From NCBI RefSeq assembly GCF_006539505.1, contig NZ_BJND01000004.1, positions 186,001-250,000 of the forward strand: 64,000 nucleotides of DNA, in the 5' to 3' direction. Numbering within the stretch: position 1 is the stretch's first letter; each line of letters starts with the position of its first letter. The notes under the pieces were generated by a model. That model was not told where the DNA came from, did no database searches, and saw only the letters and a program-made list of their open reading frames with translations. A program made the translations under genes and the position numbers. This document shows positions 18,074 to 30,367 of the stretch, in pieces. Source of the stretch: Streptomyces spinoverrucosus (GTDB lineage: Bacteria > Actinomycetota > Actinomycetes > Streptomycetales > Streptomycetaceae).

Positions 18074-19042
18074 GTGACAGCGGTCGAACAACAACCCGCG
18101 GGACGGCGCCCCAGACGCATCCCCTTCCGGCTGATCCTGGGCCTGCTCCCGGTCGCCTTCGTGGCGTACCTCGCGGTGCGACACCGCGATGTGCTCGCCG
18201 AGGGCTTCCACCACCTGGCGACGGCCAAGTGGCCATGGCTGCTGGCCGCGGGCGGCGCCACCTGCCTGACCTGGGTCGCCATGGCGGTGACCCGGCAGGG
18301 CGCGGTCGTCGAGCGGCTGCCGGGTTTCCGGCTGCTCGCCACGCAGGTCGCGGCGATGGCGGCCAACCACATGCTGCCGACCGGGCTCGGCTCCAGCGCG
18401 GTCAACCTGCGGTTCATGACGGTGTGCGGGCTGCCGCTGGCCCGCTCCTCGGCCGCGGTGGCGCTCTATCTGCTCGCCGAGAGCATCGCCCGGGTCGGCA
18501 TGCTGGCCGTGCTGCTGATCGCCTTCCCGGGCGCGCTGCGGCTCGGCACCCTGCTGCCGGACGCCGCGGTCGGCCCCTTGCTGCTCGTGCTCGGCGCGGT
18601 CGTGCTGGTGGCGGCGGCCGTGCTGCTGCTGGTACGACGGCTGCGCACGGCCGTCTTCTCCTTCCTGCGCACGGCACTGGGCGAGGCGCGCTCGGTGCAC
18701 ACCCGTCCGTCGCGGGCGCTGGCCCTGTGGGGCGGTTCGCTGGCGTTCCCCGCGTTGCAGGCGGCCGGGCTGGTGGCGGTGGGGCTGGCGTTGGGGCTGG
18801 AGATACCCCTGTGGCACATGGTCGTGGCGTATCTGGCTGCGACCGTCGCCGTCGCCGTGGTGCCCACACCGGGTGGGCTCGGCTCGGTCGAGGCGGCGCT
18901 GATCGTGGCGCTGGTCGCGGCGGGCAGTCCGGCCGCCGTGGCCACGGCGGTGGTCCTGGCGTACCGCATCATCACCGTCTGGCTGCCGCTGCTGCCGGGG
19001 GCGTTGACGCTGGGCGCGCTGGTCCGGCTGAAGGTCATCTGA
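18074..19042 (+). CDS. Flippase-like integral membrane protein (YbhN/LPG-synthase TM family)
   Basis: A 322-residue membrane protein with about eight helices. It carries the conserved pair HMLPTGLGSSAVNLRF (about 100-115) and VVPTPGGLGSVEAAL (about 263-277), which mark the lysylphosphatidylglycerol synthetase transmembrane/UPF0104 family. The catalytic synthetase domain is absent, so a lipid or polyprenyl-linked substrate flippase or facilitator role is more likely. GTG at 18074 gives a short basic N-terminus (QQPAGRRPRRIPFRL) before the first helix. It diverges from the ABC exporter with about 160 bases between, enough for two promoters. Confidence 0.85.
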   Translation: MTAVEQQPAGRRPRRIPFRLILGLLPVAFVAYLAVRHRDVLAEGFHHLATAKWPWLLAAGGATCLTWVAMAVTRQGAVVERLPGFRLLATQVAAMAANHMLPTGLGSSAVNLRFMTVCGLPLARSSAAVALYLLAESIARVGMLAVLLIAFPGALRLGTLLPDAAVGPLLLVLGAVVLVAAAVLLLVRRLRTAVFSFLRTALGEARSVHTRPSRALALWGGSLAFPALQAAGLVAVGLALGLEIPLWHMVVAYLAATVAVAVVPTPGGLGSVEAALIVALVAAGSPAAVATAVVLAYRIITVWLPLLPGALTLGALVRLKVI

Positions 19043-19096
19043 GCCAGTAACGTGCTGCCCCCGACAATACGAAGGACGATACGAAGGGGCTCCACC

Positions 19097-19861
19097 ATGC
19101 CGGTCCGCGTCGAGCGTCAGCAGTACGTCACCACGGTCGTCCTCGCCCGCCCAGAGGCCCGCAACGCGGTGGACGGCCCGACGGCGGCCGAACTCGCCGC
19201 CGCCTTCCGCGCGTTCGAGGCCGATGACGAGGCGCGGGTGGCGGTGCTGTGGGGTGAGGGCGGCACGTTCTGCGCGGGGGCGGACCTCAAGGCGATCGGC
19301 ACCGAGCGCGGCAACCGGGTCGCCGAGGACGGCGACGGGCCGATGGGGCCGACCCGGATGCGGCTGACCAAGCCGGTGATCGCCGCCGTGGCGGGACACG
19401 CCGTCGCGGGCGGCCTGGAGCTGGCGCTGTGGTGCGATCTGCGGGTCGCCGAGGAGGACGCCGTGTTCGGGGTGTTCTGCCGCCGCTGGGGCGTGCCGCT
19501 CATCGACGGCGGCACGGTACGGCTCCCCCGGCTGATCGGCACGAGCCGCGCCCTGGACATGATCCTCACCGGGCGTCCGGTGCCCGCCCGCGAGGCCTAC
19601 GACATCGGCCTCGCCAACCGCCTCGTGCCCACCGGCCGCGCCCGCGCCGAGGCCGAGGAACTCGCCGCCACGATCGCCCGCTTCCCCCAGTCCTGCCTGC
19701 GCGCCGACCGCGCCTCGGTACTGGAGCAGGACGGCTTGGACGAGCAGGCGGCGATGCTCGGTGAACTCCGCCACGGCATGGGCGTGCTGGCGGAGAGCCT
19801 GGAGGGGGCCGCCCGCTTCGCCGCGGGGGCGGGGCGGCACGGCTCGTTCACGGAGCTATGA
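19097..19861 (+). CDS. Enoyl-CoA hydratase/isomerase family protein
   Basis: A 254-residue crotonase-fold enzyme. The oxyanion-hole segments FCAGADLKAIG (about 63-73) and VAGHAVAGGLELALWCDLR (about 99-117) are intact. The acidic residues needed for hydration are Glu in the GLEL helix and Glu/Asp in AEEDAVFG, while the second catalytic Glu position is replaced within RRWGVPLIDGG, so dehydratase or isomerase chemistry cannot be separated. GAAGGGG lies 7 bases before the ATG. It stands 54 bases after the flippase-like gene and could be co-transcribed with it. Fatty-acid or aromatic acyl-CoA breakdown is the usual role. Confidence 0.88.
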   Translation: MPVRVERQQYVTTVVLARPEARNAVDGPTAAELAAAFRAFEADDEARVAVLWGEGGTFCAGADLKAIGTERGNRVAEDGDGPMGPTRMRLTKPVIAAVAGHAVAGGLELALWCDLRVAEEDAVFGVFCRRWGVPLIDGGTVRLPRLIGTSRALDMILTGRPVPAREAYDIGLANRLVPTGRARAEAEELAATIARFPQSCLRADRASVLEQDGLDEQAAMLGELRHGMGVLAESLEGAARFAAGAGRHGSFTEL

Positions 19862-19883
19862 GGCACAGGGCCCTTCTGATGGA

Positions 19884-20837
19884 TCAGAAGGGCCGGAGTT
19901 CCGAGAGGACGGCGGTCGCCGCGTGCACGCCCTCGCGGGCCACCGCCCGTGCGGGCTCCACGGCGTGCACGACGTTGCCGACGGCGAACACGCCGGGGCG
20001 TGAGGTGCGCAGGGTGCTGTCGACGGCAAGGCCGCGAGTTGCGGGGTCCAGGGTGATGCCACCGCGCCGGGCCAGTTCGTGGTCGGGGACGAAGTCGCCG
20101 GTGAACACGACGGTGTCGCAGTGCAGGACCGTCGTACGGCCGTCGCGGTGGCGCACCCGGACGCCGGACAGGCGGCCGTGGCCGAGGAGTTCGGTGACGC
20201 CGGTGTGGGTGAGGAGCGGGATGCCCCGGCGGAGCCGGGCGTCGAGGGCCCGGGCGGGCGTGGTCCGTGGGGCGGGCAGGTCGGTGACCATGGCGACGAC
20301 CCGGGCGCCGGCCGCCCGTACGGTGTCGGCGGCCGCGTAGGAGACGTCCTCCGCGCCGACCACCACGGCCCGGCTGCCGATCGGCTGCTCGTACAGATGG
20401 ACCGCCTGCTGGAGTTCGCCCGTGGTGTAGACCCCGGCCGAACGAGTGCCGGGCACCAGGCGCGCGGCGCGGGGGCGTTCGCGGGCGCCGGTGGCCAGCA
20501 CGATCGCCCTCGCGGTGATCGTCTCGGGGCCGTGCGGGCCGACCGTCGTCAGGGTCAGTGGGCCCGCCCAGTCCAGGGCGGTCACGCCGGTGCGGACGAC
20601 CGCTCCGGCGCGTACGGCGGCGGCGGTGAGGAGGCGGGCGTACTGGGGGCCGGTCAGCGGGTGCAGCCAGGTGCCGAAGCCGCCGTGCGCGCAGTGCCGG
20701 GGCACTCCGCCCGCCCGCTGCTCCCGGTCCAGCACCTCCACCCGGCCCGCCCCGGCGGCGGCGAGGCGGGTGGCGGTGGCGAGCCCGGCGGGGCCCGCGC
20801 CGACGACGAGCACGTCGACCTGCCGTACGTCCGTCAT
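19884..20837 (-). CDS. FAD-dependent oxidoreductase, partner of the GlpA-like enzyme
   Basis: A 317-residue flavoprotein of the pyridine-nucleotide disulfide reductase type. The FAD motif VLVVGAGPAGLATATRLAAAG is at residues 9-29, an ATGARERPRAAR motif follows near 140, a second nucleotide-binding Rossmann segment (RAVVVGAEDVSYAAADTVRA) near 180, and the closing GVFAVGNVVH FAD-binding turn near 290. No redox-active CxxC pair is seen. Its start overlaps the stop of the upstream GlpA-like gene by ATGA, so the two are translationally coupled. In bacterial three-gene glycerol-3-phosphate loci a small FAD protein of this type accompanies a BFD-type GlpA, and a similar electron-transfer complex is inferred here. 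Confidence 0.85.
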   Translation of the reverse strand: MTDVRQVDVLVVGAGPAGLATATRLAAAGAGRVEVLDREQRAGGVPRHCAHGGFGTWLHPLTGPQYARLLTAAAVRAGAVVRTGVTALDWAGPLTLTTVGPHGPETITARAIVLATGARERPRAARLVPGTRSAGVYTTGELQQAVHLYEQPIGSRAVVVGAEDVSYAAADTVRAAGARVVAMVTDLPAPRTTPARALDARLRRGIPLLTHTGVTELLGHGRLSGVRVRHRDGRTTVLHCDTVVFTGDFVPDHELARRGGITLDPATRGLAVDSTLRTSRPGVFAVGNVVHAVEPARAVAREGVHAATAVLSELRPF

Positions 20838-22210
20838 GGCCGGGCCTCCTCGAACAGCTGCCGTACCGCGGCCCCGCAGTAGAAGCCCTGGCAGCGTCCC
20901 GCCCGGGCGCGGGTGCGGCGGCGCAGTCCGTCGAGGGTGCGCGGCGGGATCGTACTGGCGAGGGCGTCGCGGATCTCGCCGCGGGAGACGCGCTCGCAGT
21001 GGCAGACGAGGGTGCCGTACTGCGGGTCGGCCGCGATGAGTTCGGGGCGCTGGTAGGGGCGAGGGAAGGCCTCGCCGAGGTTGGGCATCCGCACGGGCTC
21101 CAGCTCCCGGACCGGGCCCGCGTCGAGGCCTGCCTCGGTCAGCAGGCCGGTGACACGGGCCGCGATCGCGAGAGACGCCGTCAGGCCGGTGGAGCGGATG
21201 CCGCCGACGGTGACGTACGCCTGGCCGGGGTGGGCGCGGATGCGGTAGTCGTCGTGCTCGGTGGCGGCGCGCAGGCCCGCGTAGACGGCGGTGACCTCCT
21301 CGTCGAGCAGTTCGGGGAGGATGCGGCGGCCCTTGGCGCGCAGGGCGTCGAGTCCGTCGGCGGTGGAGCCGGTGGCCCGTTTGTCGTCCAGGTCCTCGGC
21401 GGTGGGGCCGAGCAGGACGTTGCCGTAGACGGTGGGGGCGACCAGGACGCCCTTGCCGAGTGCGGTGGGGACGGGCAGGAGAATGTGGTTGACCAGGGTG
21501 CGGGCGAACTTGTCGAAGACGATGAGCTGGCCGCGGCGCGGGGTGACGGTGAAGTCGCGGTGCCCGAGCCGTGCGTCGAGCGTGTCGGCGTGCAGTCCGG
21601 CCGCGTTGACCAGCCAGCGGGCCCGCAGGGTGCCCGCGCTGGTCGTCAGCACATGGATGCCGTCCTGCTGACTCACGTCCTCGACGCGTGCGTCGAGGTG
21701 CAGGTCGACTCCGTGCCGGACGGCCTGGGTGGCGTACGCAAGGGTCGTCGTCCAGGGGCAGATGATCGACTCGCCGGGCACGTGCAGGGCGCCGAGCGCG
21801 CCGGGGCCGAGATGGGGTTCGCGCTCGTACAGTGCGGCGGGGCCGAGCAGACGGGTGGCGTGGTAGTCGTTGGCCTCGGCCTTCTCGGCGAGGCGGGGCA
21901 GTGCGGCGAGCTGCTCCTCGTCCCAGGCGACGAGCAGGGCGCCGACCGGTTCGACGGGGATGCCGGACTCGGCGGCGTAGGCGGCGAGCAGCCGCGCCCC
22001 CTCGCGCACCAGCCGTGCCTCCAGCGAGCCGGGGACCGCGTCGAACCCGGTGTGCAGGATCGCGGTGTTGGCCTTGGAGCTGCCCTGCCCGACATCGTCC
22101 TGGGCTTCGACGAGGGCGATGCGCAACCGTGGATAGCGGGCGAGTTCGCGGGCGATCGCGCTGCCGACGACTCCGGCGCCGACGACCGCCACGTCGTATG
22201 TGCCGGTCAT
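20834..22210 (-). CDS. GlpA-like FAD dehydrogenase with C-terminal BFD [2Fe-2S] domain
   Basis: A 458-residue protein: N-terminal DAO-type FAD domain (VAVVGAGVVGSAIARELAR, then GQGSSKANTAILHTGFD), and a C-terminal BFD-like region with CHCERVSRGEI and RCQGFYC supplying four cysteines for a [2Fe-2S] cluster. This layout is that of anaerobic-type glycerol-3-phosphate dehydrogenase subunit A, which oxidises glycerol 3-phosphate to dihydroxyacetone phosphate; a 2-hydroxyglutarate-type substrate is an alternative. The chosen ATG (22210) is preceded by two degenerate copies of its own 5' end. It overlaps the following FAD gene by 4 bases and lies behind the glycerol-kinase-like gene. Confidence 0.87.
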   Translation of the reverse strand: MTGTYDVAVVGAGVVGSAIARELARYPRLRIALVEAQDDVGQGSSKANTAILHTGFDAVPGSLEARLVREGARLLAAYAAESGIPVEPVGALLVAWDEEQLAALPRLAEKAEANDYHATRLLGPAALYEREPHLGPGALGALHVPGESIICPWTTTLAYATQAVRHGVDLHLDARVEDVSQQDGIHVLTTSAGTLRARWLVNAAGLHADTLDARLGHRDFTVTPRRGQLIVFDKFARTLVNHILLPVPTALGKGVLVAPTVYGNVLLGPTAEDLDDKRATGSTADGLDALRAKGRRILPELLDEEVTAVYAGLRAATEHDDYRIRAHPGQAYVTVGGIRSTGLTASLAIAARVTGLLTEAGLDAGPVRELEPVRMPNLGEAFPRPYQRPELIAADPQYGTLVCHCERVSRGEIRDALASTIPPRTLDGLRRRTRARAGRCQGFYCGAAVRQLFEEARP

Positions 22211-22420
22211 GCGGGCGTCCCGTCGAACGGCCGGTGGATCACGATGTCGGCCTCGCAGCTGCTCCGGCCGAGGTCCTCCCGGGCCTCGAAAACGGCGATA
22301 CGCAGCCACGGACACCGGACGACTTTCCCCGGACCTCGACAAGGGCGACGCGCAGCCACGGATACGAGGCGAGTTCCCGGGTGATCGCGCTGCCGACGAC
22401 CCCCACCTCATAGGCCCGGG

Positions 22421-22424
<4 letters not shown>
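22211..22424 (-). pseudogene. Two degenerate tandem copies of the GlpA-like gene 5' end
   Basis: Between the kinase stop and the intact GlpA-like start the minus strand encodes two partial paralogous starts. Copy one begins at 22424 (MTRAYEVGVVGSAITREL, then ASYPWLRVALVEV), matching MTGTYDVAVVG..GSAIAREL but missing about six residues of the FAD loop. A frameshifted second piece reads PWLRIAVFEAREDLGRSS, then IVIHRPFDGTP, matching LRIALVEAQDDVGQGSS...AILHTGFDAVP. The first copy's ATG still overlaps the kinase stop (ATGA), showing where the original gene began. These are remnants of tandem duplication and decay. Confidence 0.8.
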
Positions 22425-23860
<1,436 letters not shown>

Positions 23861-23980
23861 CGAGCCCCCTGTCGACTCCTGGGCGATCACGGCTCGACAG
23901 CCTGCCGTCGGCCGCCACACCGCGTCAAGCGGCGCTGACGGACGGTCAGTTCACATAGGGGCCCGGTGACACGAGGAAGC

Positions 23981-24005
23981 CCTCATGGTTCGGCAAACCA
24001 TGAGG
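23981..24005. promoter_or_regulatory. Perfect 10-bp inverted repeat, operator candidate
   Basis: CCTCATGGTT, five bases, then AACCATGAGG. It lies 121 bases before the kinase start (minus) and about 128 bases before the hypothetical gene at 24133 (plus), next to a TATAGT hexamer at 24027-24032 that could be a plus-strand -10. The perfect arms suggest a dimeric repressor site. Confidence 0.55.
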
Positions 24006-24132
24006 AGAATGCGGAAGCTCCGCCTCTATAGTGAACCGCCGACCGGACATGACCTTGTCAACCGCCGTTCGGGGGAACCCTGTTGTTACTCCAGCCTGCC
24101 GCTCCCGTCCGCCCGTTCCACGGGGCGGGCGG

Positions 24133-25119
24133 ATGATGGCCAGAGACGGAGCACGACCCGCCTACGACCCCGCAGGACCCGACGCCGCGCTGCGCACGGC
24201 CCTTCAGGAGGTGCGCACCGGACGCTGGATGTCGATGCGCACCCTGCTCACGGAGACCGCGTCCTGGTCGCAGTGGACCCAGCGCACCCAGGTCCTGGCC
24301 GCCGCGGCGGCCGGCACCGACGTGGTGCGGGCCTGGCTCGCCGAGGAACCGGACAGCGTCCCGGCCGTGGTGATGCACGCCCGGGTCGCGGTCGAACGCG
24401 CGCTGCGCGCCGCCCGCGGGGACCATCGCCGTACGCAGGAACTGTGGCACGAGGCCTGGCTGGCGGCCGACGCGGCGACCCGCGCCTCCCCGCACGACCC
24501 GGTGCCGTGGGTCTGCCTGCTGGCGCTGGCCCGCCTGGACCGGGAACAGCGCTGGGACGAGCACCGGATTCCGGCGCCGGAGCCGATGCTGCCGCCCGGC
24601 CCCTGGGGACTGCTCGCGCAGGCCGGCAAGCGCGACCCGTACAACCGCGAGGCCCACCACCGCATGCTCCAGTTCCTGTTCGGGCGGGCCGCCTCGGGGC
24701 GGCTCGCGGAGGCGGTCGGCTTCGCGCAGTGGGCGGCCGACGGCGCGCCGCCGGGCTCCGCGCTGCACGTCCTGCCGCTGTACGTACGGGTCGAGCGCTA
24801 CCGGCGCGCGGGCGGACACGACGCCGCCCTCGATCTGCACTGGGTCGCCGAGGACGCGACCCGGGAGGCACGCCGGGCCTTCCACAACTGGTTCGAGCTC
24901 AGCACCGCGCCCGAGCGCTCGCCGCTCGACCTCAACCACCTCGCCCACGCCCTGTGGGGCGCCCTGCAGTTCGCGGAGGCGACCCGGGTGTTCGACGCGA
25001 TCGGCCCGTACTACGCGCCCCTGCCCTGGGTCCACCGCACATCCGATCCGTCCGACCACGCCCAGGCCGTGGACGTCTTTCTGCAGGCCCGCAGCCGCTC
25101 GGCGGCGCAACGCCCCTGA
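24133..25119 (+). CDS. Conserved hypothetical, helical-repeat-like protein
   Basis: A 328-residue soluble protein, Trp- and Arg-rich, made of predicted helix pairs (RTLLTETASWSQWTQRTQ, LWHEAWLAADAATRASPHD, EATRVFDAIGPYYAPLPW) that resemble TPR-type solenoids. There is no signal peptide, membrane helix or enzyme motif. The start is uncertain: ATG at 24133 or 24136 (MARDGARPAYDP) after a GGGGCGGGCGG stretch. An earlier in-frame ATG at 24031 lacks coding character. It is 31 bases before the amino-acid permease, so the two are probably co-transcribed and it may serve the same pathway, but no specific role can be given. Confidence 0.65.
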   Translation: MMARDGARPAYDPAGPDAALRTALQEVRTGRWMSMRTLLTETASWSQWTQRTQVLAAAAAGTDVVRAWLAEEPDSVPAVVMHARVAVERALRAARGDHRRTQELWHEAWLAADAATRASPHDPVPWVCLLALARLDREQRWDEHRIPAPEPMLPPGPWGLLAQAGKRDPYNREAHHRMLQFLFGRAASGRLAEAVGFAQWAADGAPPGSALHVLPLYVRVERYRRAGGHDAALDLHWVAEDATREARRAFHNWFELSTAPERSPLDLNHLAHALWGALQFAEATRVFDAIGPYYAPLPWVHRTSDPSDHAQAVDVFLQARSRSAAQRP

Positions 25120-25150
25120 TTTTTTCCGTTTGCCTACCCGAAGGATTCGC

Positions 25151-26662
25151 ATGTCCAGCAACGCCCTCCCGCCGCAGGACGAGGAACAGCGCCTGCGCGA
25201 ACTCGGCTACAAACCGGTGCTCGCCCGCCGTATGGGCGGCTTCGGCAACTTCGCGATCAGCTTCTCGGTGATCTCGATCCTGTCCGGCTGCATGACCCTG
25301 TACGGCTTCGGCATGGGCGCGGGCGGACCCGCGGTGATGCTGTGGGGCTGGGCCGGGGTCGGCCTGTTCGTGCTGTGCGTGGGGCTCGCGCTGGCCGAGG
25401 TGACCAGCGCGTATCCCACGTCCGGCGCCCTGTACTACATGGCCGACCGGCTCGGCGGCCGCCGGTGGGGCTGGTACACGGGATGGCTGAACCTGCTCGG
25501 TCTGCTCGGCGCGATCGCTGGCATCGACTACGGGGCCGCCCTGTTCACGGGCGCGTTCCTGAACCTCCAGTGGGGCTTCGAGCCCACACCGGAGAAGACG
25601 TTCCTCATCTTCCTGGTGATCCTGCTGCTGCACGCCACGCTGAACCTGTTCGGCGTGCGCCTGGTGAGCGTGCTCAACTCGATCAGCGTGTGGTGGCACC
25701 TCGCCGGTGTCGCGCTGATCGTCGGCGCGCTGGCGATCGTCCCCGACCACCACCAGTCGCCGTCGTTCGTCTTCACCGAGTTCGTCAACGAGACCGGCTG
25801 GGAGAACCCGGTCTATGTCGCCGCGATCGGTCTGCTGCTCGCGCAGTACACCTTCTCCGGCTACGACGCCTCCGCCCACCTCTCCGAGGAGACCGCCAAC
25901 GCCTCGGTGTCGGCGGCGCGCGGCATCGTGCGGGCCATCTGGGTGTCGTGGATCGCCGGTTTCGTGCTGCTGGCCGGTCTGACCTTCGCCATCCAGGACT
26001 ACGCCGCCACGCGGGCCAGCGAGACCGGGGTGCCGCCCGCGCAGATCCTGCTCGACGGCCTCGGCACGGACGGCGCCAGCGCGCTGCTGCTGGTCGTGAT
26101 CGTGGCCCAACTGTTCTGCGGCAACGCCGAGGTCGCCGCGGCCAGCCGGATGGTGTTCGCGTTCAGTAGGGACCGGGCCCTGCCCGGCTCGGCGCTGTGG
26201 CGCAAGGTCAGCGGCCGCACCCAGACGCCGGTCGCCGCGGTCTGGCTGTCGGTGGGCGTCGCGGGCGTGCTCGCGCTGCCGTCGCTGTACTCTGCGACGG
26301 CGTACGGGGCGGTGACCGCCATCAACGTCATCGGGATCACGCCCGCCTACGTCATCCCCGTGTTCCTGCGGCTGCGCGCGGGCGACCGGTTCCGGCCGGG
26401 GCCGTGGCACCTGGGCCGGTGGAGCAGGCCGATCGGCTGGATCGCGGTCGGCTGGGTGGCCTGTGTGACCGTCCTGTTCTGCCTGCCGCAGTCCTCGCCG
26501 GTGACGGTCGACACGATGAACTACGCCTCCGTGGCCCTGCTCGTCGTACTCGTCCTCGCCACCGCGTGGTGGTACGTCGCCCGCCGTTCGTACGGAACAC
26601 CGACCACGGCCGCGTACGGATCGGACCGGGAACAGGCCGAAATGGCCGAGGGAATCGTCTGA
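25151..26662 (+). CDS. APC-superfamily amino acid permease
   Basis: A 503-residue integral membrane protein with about 12 helices. The N-terminal signature GYKPVLARRMGGFGNFAISF followed by SVISILSG is characteristic of the ACT/GABA-permease branch of the amino acid-polyamine-organocation superfamily, and the sequence TFSGYDASAHLSEET in helix 6 fits the substrate site. It takes up an amino acid, amine or choline-like compound by cation symport; the exact substrate is unknown. AAGGA lies 5 bases before the ATG. It directly follows the helical-repeat hypothetical gene. Confidence 0.92.
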   Translation: MSSNALPPQDEEQRLRELGYKPVLARRMGGFGNFAISFSVISILSGCMTLYGFGMGAGGPAVMLWGWAGVGLFVLCVGLALAEVTSAYPTSGALYYMADRLGGRRWGWYTGWLNLLGLLGAIAGIDYGAALFTGAFLNLQWGFEPTPEKTFLIFLVILLLHATLNLFGVRLVSVLNSISVWWHLAGVALIVGALAIVPDHHQSPSFVFTEFVNETGWENPVYVAAIGLLLAQYTFSGYDASAHLSEETANASVSAARGIVRAIWVSWIAGFVLLAGLTFAIQDYAATRASETGVPPAQILLDGLGTDGASALLLVVIVAQLFCGNAEVAAASRMVFAFSRDRALPGSALWRKVSGRTQTPVAAVWLSVGVAGVLALPSLYSATAYGAVTAINVIGITPAYVIPVFLRLRAGDRFRPGPWHLGRWSRPIGWIAVGWVACVTVLFCLPQSSPVTVDTMNYASVALLVVLVLATAWWYVARRSYGTPTTAAYGSDREQAEMAEGIV

Positions 26663-26839
26663 GCTGCGCGATCCGGCCACCGGGCCAGGTACGAACTGGG
26701 GTGTCGGATACGGCAGGATGAGCGATCGCGTCGACCCGCACGGTGGCCGGCGCGATCGCACATCCCGTCTTCGAGCAGGTGACATCGTGACGCGACTTCA
26801 CATCCGGTACGCCGCAGACCGTTTCCCCGGAGGTGACCG

Positions 26840-27934
26840 GTGACCCGCGCGCTGACCCTGGACGACCTCGTCCTCGCCGGAATCGCGCTGGCGGCGGGCC
26901 TGTTGGCGGCGTTCCTGCTGCGCATGCTGCTGCGCTGGCTGGGCAAGCACGCCGTGCGGACCCGCTGGGGCGGCGACGACGTCATCGTGGACGCCCTGCG
27001 GACCGTGGTGCCGTGGGGGGCGATCGTGGGCGGCGCGGCGGCCGCCGGAGGGGTGCTGCCACTGACCCGGACCGTCCAGCACCACGTCAACCAGTCCCTG
27101 ACCGTGGTGTTCATCCTCGTCGTGTCGGTGTCCGCGGCCCGGGCGGTCGCCGCGCTGGTGCGTACGGTCGCCCAGTCCCGCTCGGGAGTCGCCGCCTCGG
27201 CGTCGATCTTCGTGAACATCACCCGGGTCCTGGTGCTGGCCATCGGCTTCCTGGTGATGCTGCAGACGCTGGGCATCTCCATCGCCCCGCTGCTGACCGC
27301 CCTCGGTGTCGGCGGTCTGGCCGTCGCCCTCGCCCTGCAGGACACCCTGGCGAACCTCTTCGCGGGCCTGCACATCCTCGCCTCCAAGACCGTCCAGCCC
27401 GGCGACTACATCCGGCTGAGCAGCGGCGAGGAGGGCTACGTCACCGACATCAACTGGCGGCAGACCACCATCCGCAACCTCTCCAACAACCTGGTCATCA
27501 TCCCCAACGGACAGCTCGCGGGGACGAATATGACCAACTACAACCGGCCCGAGGAGCAGCTGACGATCCTGCTCCAGGCGGGCGTGGCCTACGACAGCGA
27601 CCTGGAGCACGTCGAGCGGGTGACCATGGAGGTCATCGCCGAGGTGATGAACGAGATCGACGGCGCCGTCCCGGACCATGAGCCGGCGGTCCGCTTCCAC
27701 ACGTTCGGCGACTCGCGGATCGGCTTCACGATCATCTTGGGTGTGGGCGAGTTCAGCGACCAGTACCGGATCAAGCACGAGTTCATCAAGCGTCTGCACA
27801 AGCGGTACCGGGCCGAGGGCATCCGGATCCCGGCGCCCACGCGGACGGTGTCGTTGCAGCAGGGCTCGGTGGTCATACCGCAGCAGCGGGGCACCGAGGA
27901 GACGGAGGACGTGGCGTCCGTCCGTGCCGACTGA
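26840..27934 (+). CDS. Mechanosensitive channel of the MscS family
   Basis: A 364-residue protein with three to four N-terminal helices, the pore-lining and beta-domain signature GVGGLAVALALQDTLANLFA, then VQPGDYIRLSSGEEGYVTDI and the C-terminal alpha/beta domain. This is the core of small-conductance mechanosensitive channels, which open on hypo-osmotic shock. GTG at 26840 has GGAGG 6 bases upstream. The C-terminal acidic tail (GTEETEDVASVRAD) is short. It is not obviously linked to its neighbours. About 175 bases separate it from the permease. Confidence 0.93.
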   Translation: MTRALTLDDLVLAGIALAAGLLAAFLLRMLLRWLGKHAVRTRWGGDDVIVDALRTVVPWGAIVGGAAAAGGVLPLTRTVQHHVNQSLTVVFILVVSVSAARAVAALVRTVAQSRSGVAASASIFVNITRVLVLAIGFLVMLQTLGISIAPLLTALGVGGLAVALALQDTLANLFAGLHILASKTVQPGDYIRLSSGEEGYVTDINWRQTTIRNLSNNLVIIPNGQLAGTNMTNYNRPEEQLTILLQAGVAYDSDLEHVERVTMEVIAEVMNEIDGAVPDHEPAVRFHTFGDSRIGFTIILGVGEFSDQYRIKHEFIKRLHKRYRAEGIRIPAPTRTVSLQQGSVVIPQQRGTEETEDVASVRAD

Positions 27935-27964
27935 GCGCATGGCAGGCGTACCCCTGTCGAGTAG

Positions 27965-30244
<2,280 letters not shown>

Positions 30245-30291
30245 CGCCCCGGCCTTTGACGCCCGGGCGTTGAAGGGCCGTCCGTTTCCGT

Positions 30292-30329
30292 CTCCGCCCC
30301 GACCGGTGCACCGTCCGGCCGGGGCGGAG
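30292..30329 (+). terminator. Hairpin terminator after icd
   Basis: CTCCGCCCCGACCGG pairs with CCGGCCGGGGCGGAG across an 8-base loop, a 15-bp stem with one mismatch, 48 bases after the icd stop. No U-tract follows. Confidence 0.75.
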
Positions 30330-30367
30330 CCGTGTGGTACCCCTCGACTACACCCTGGAGCAGCCGC

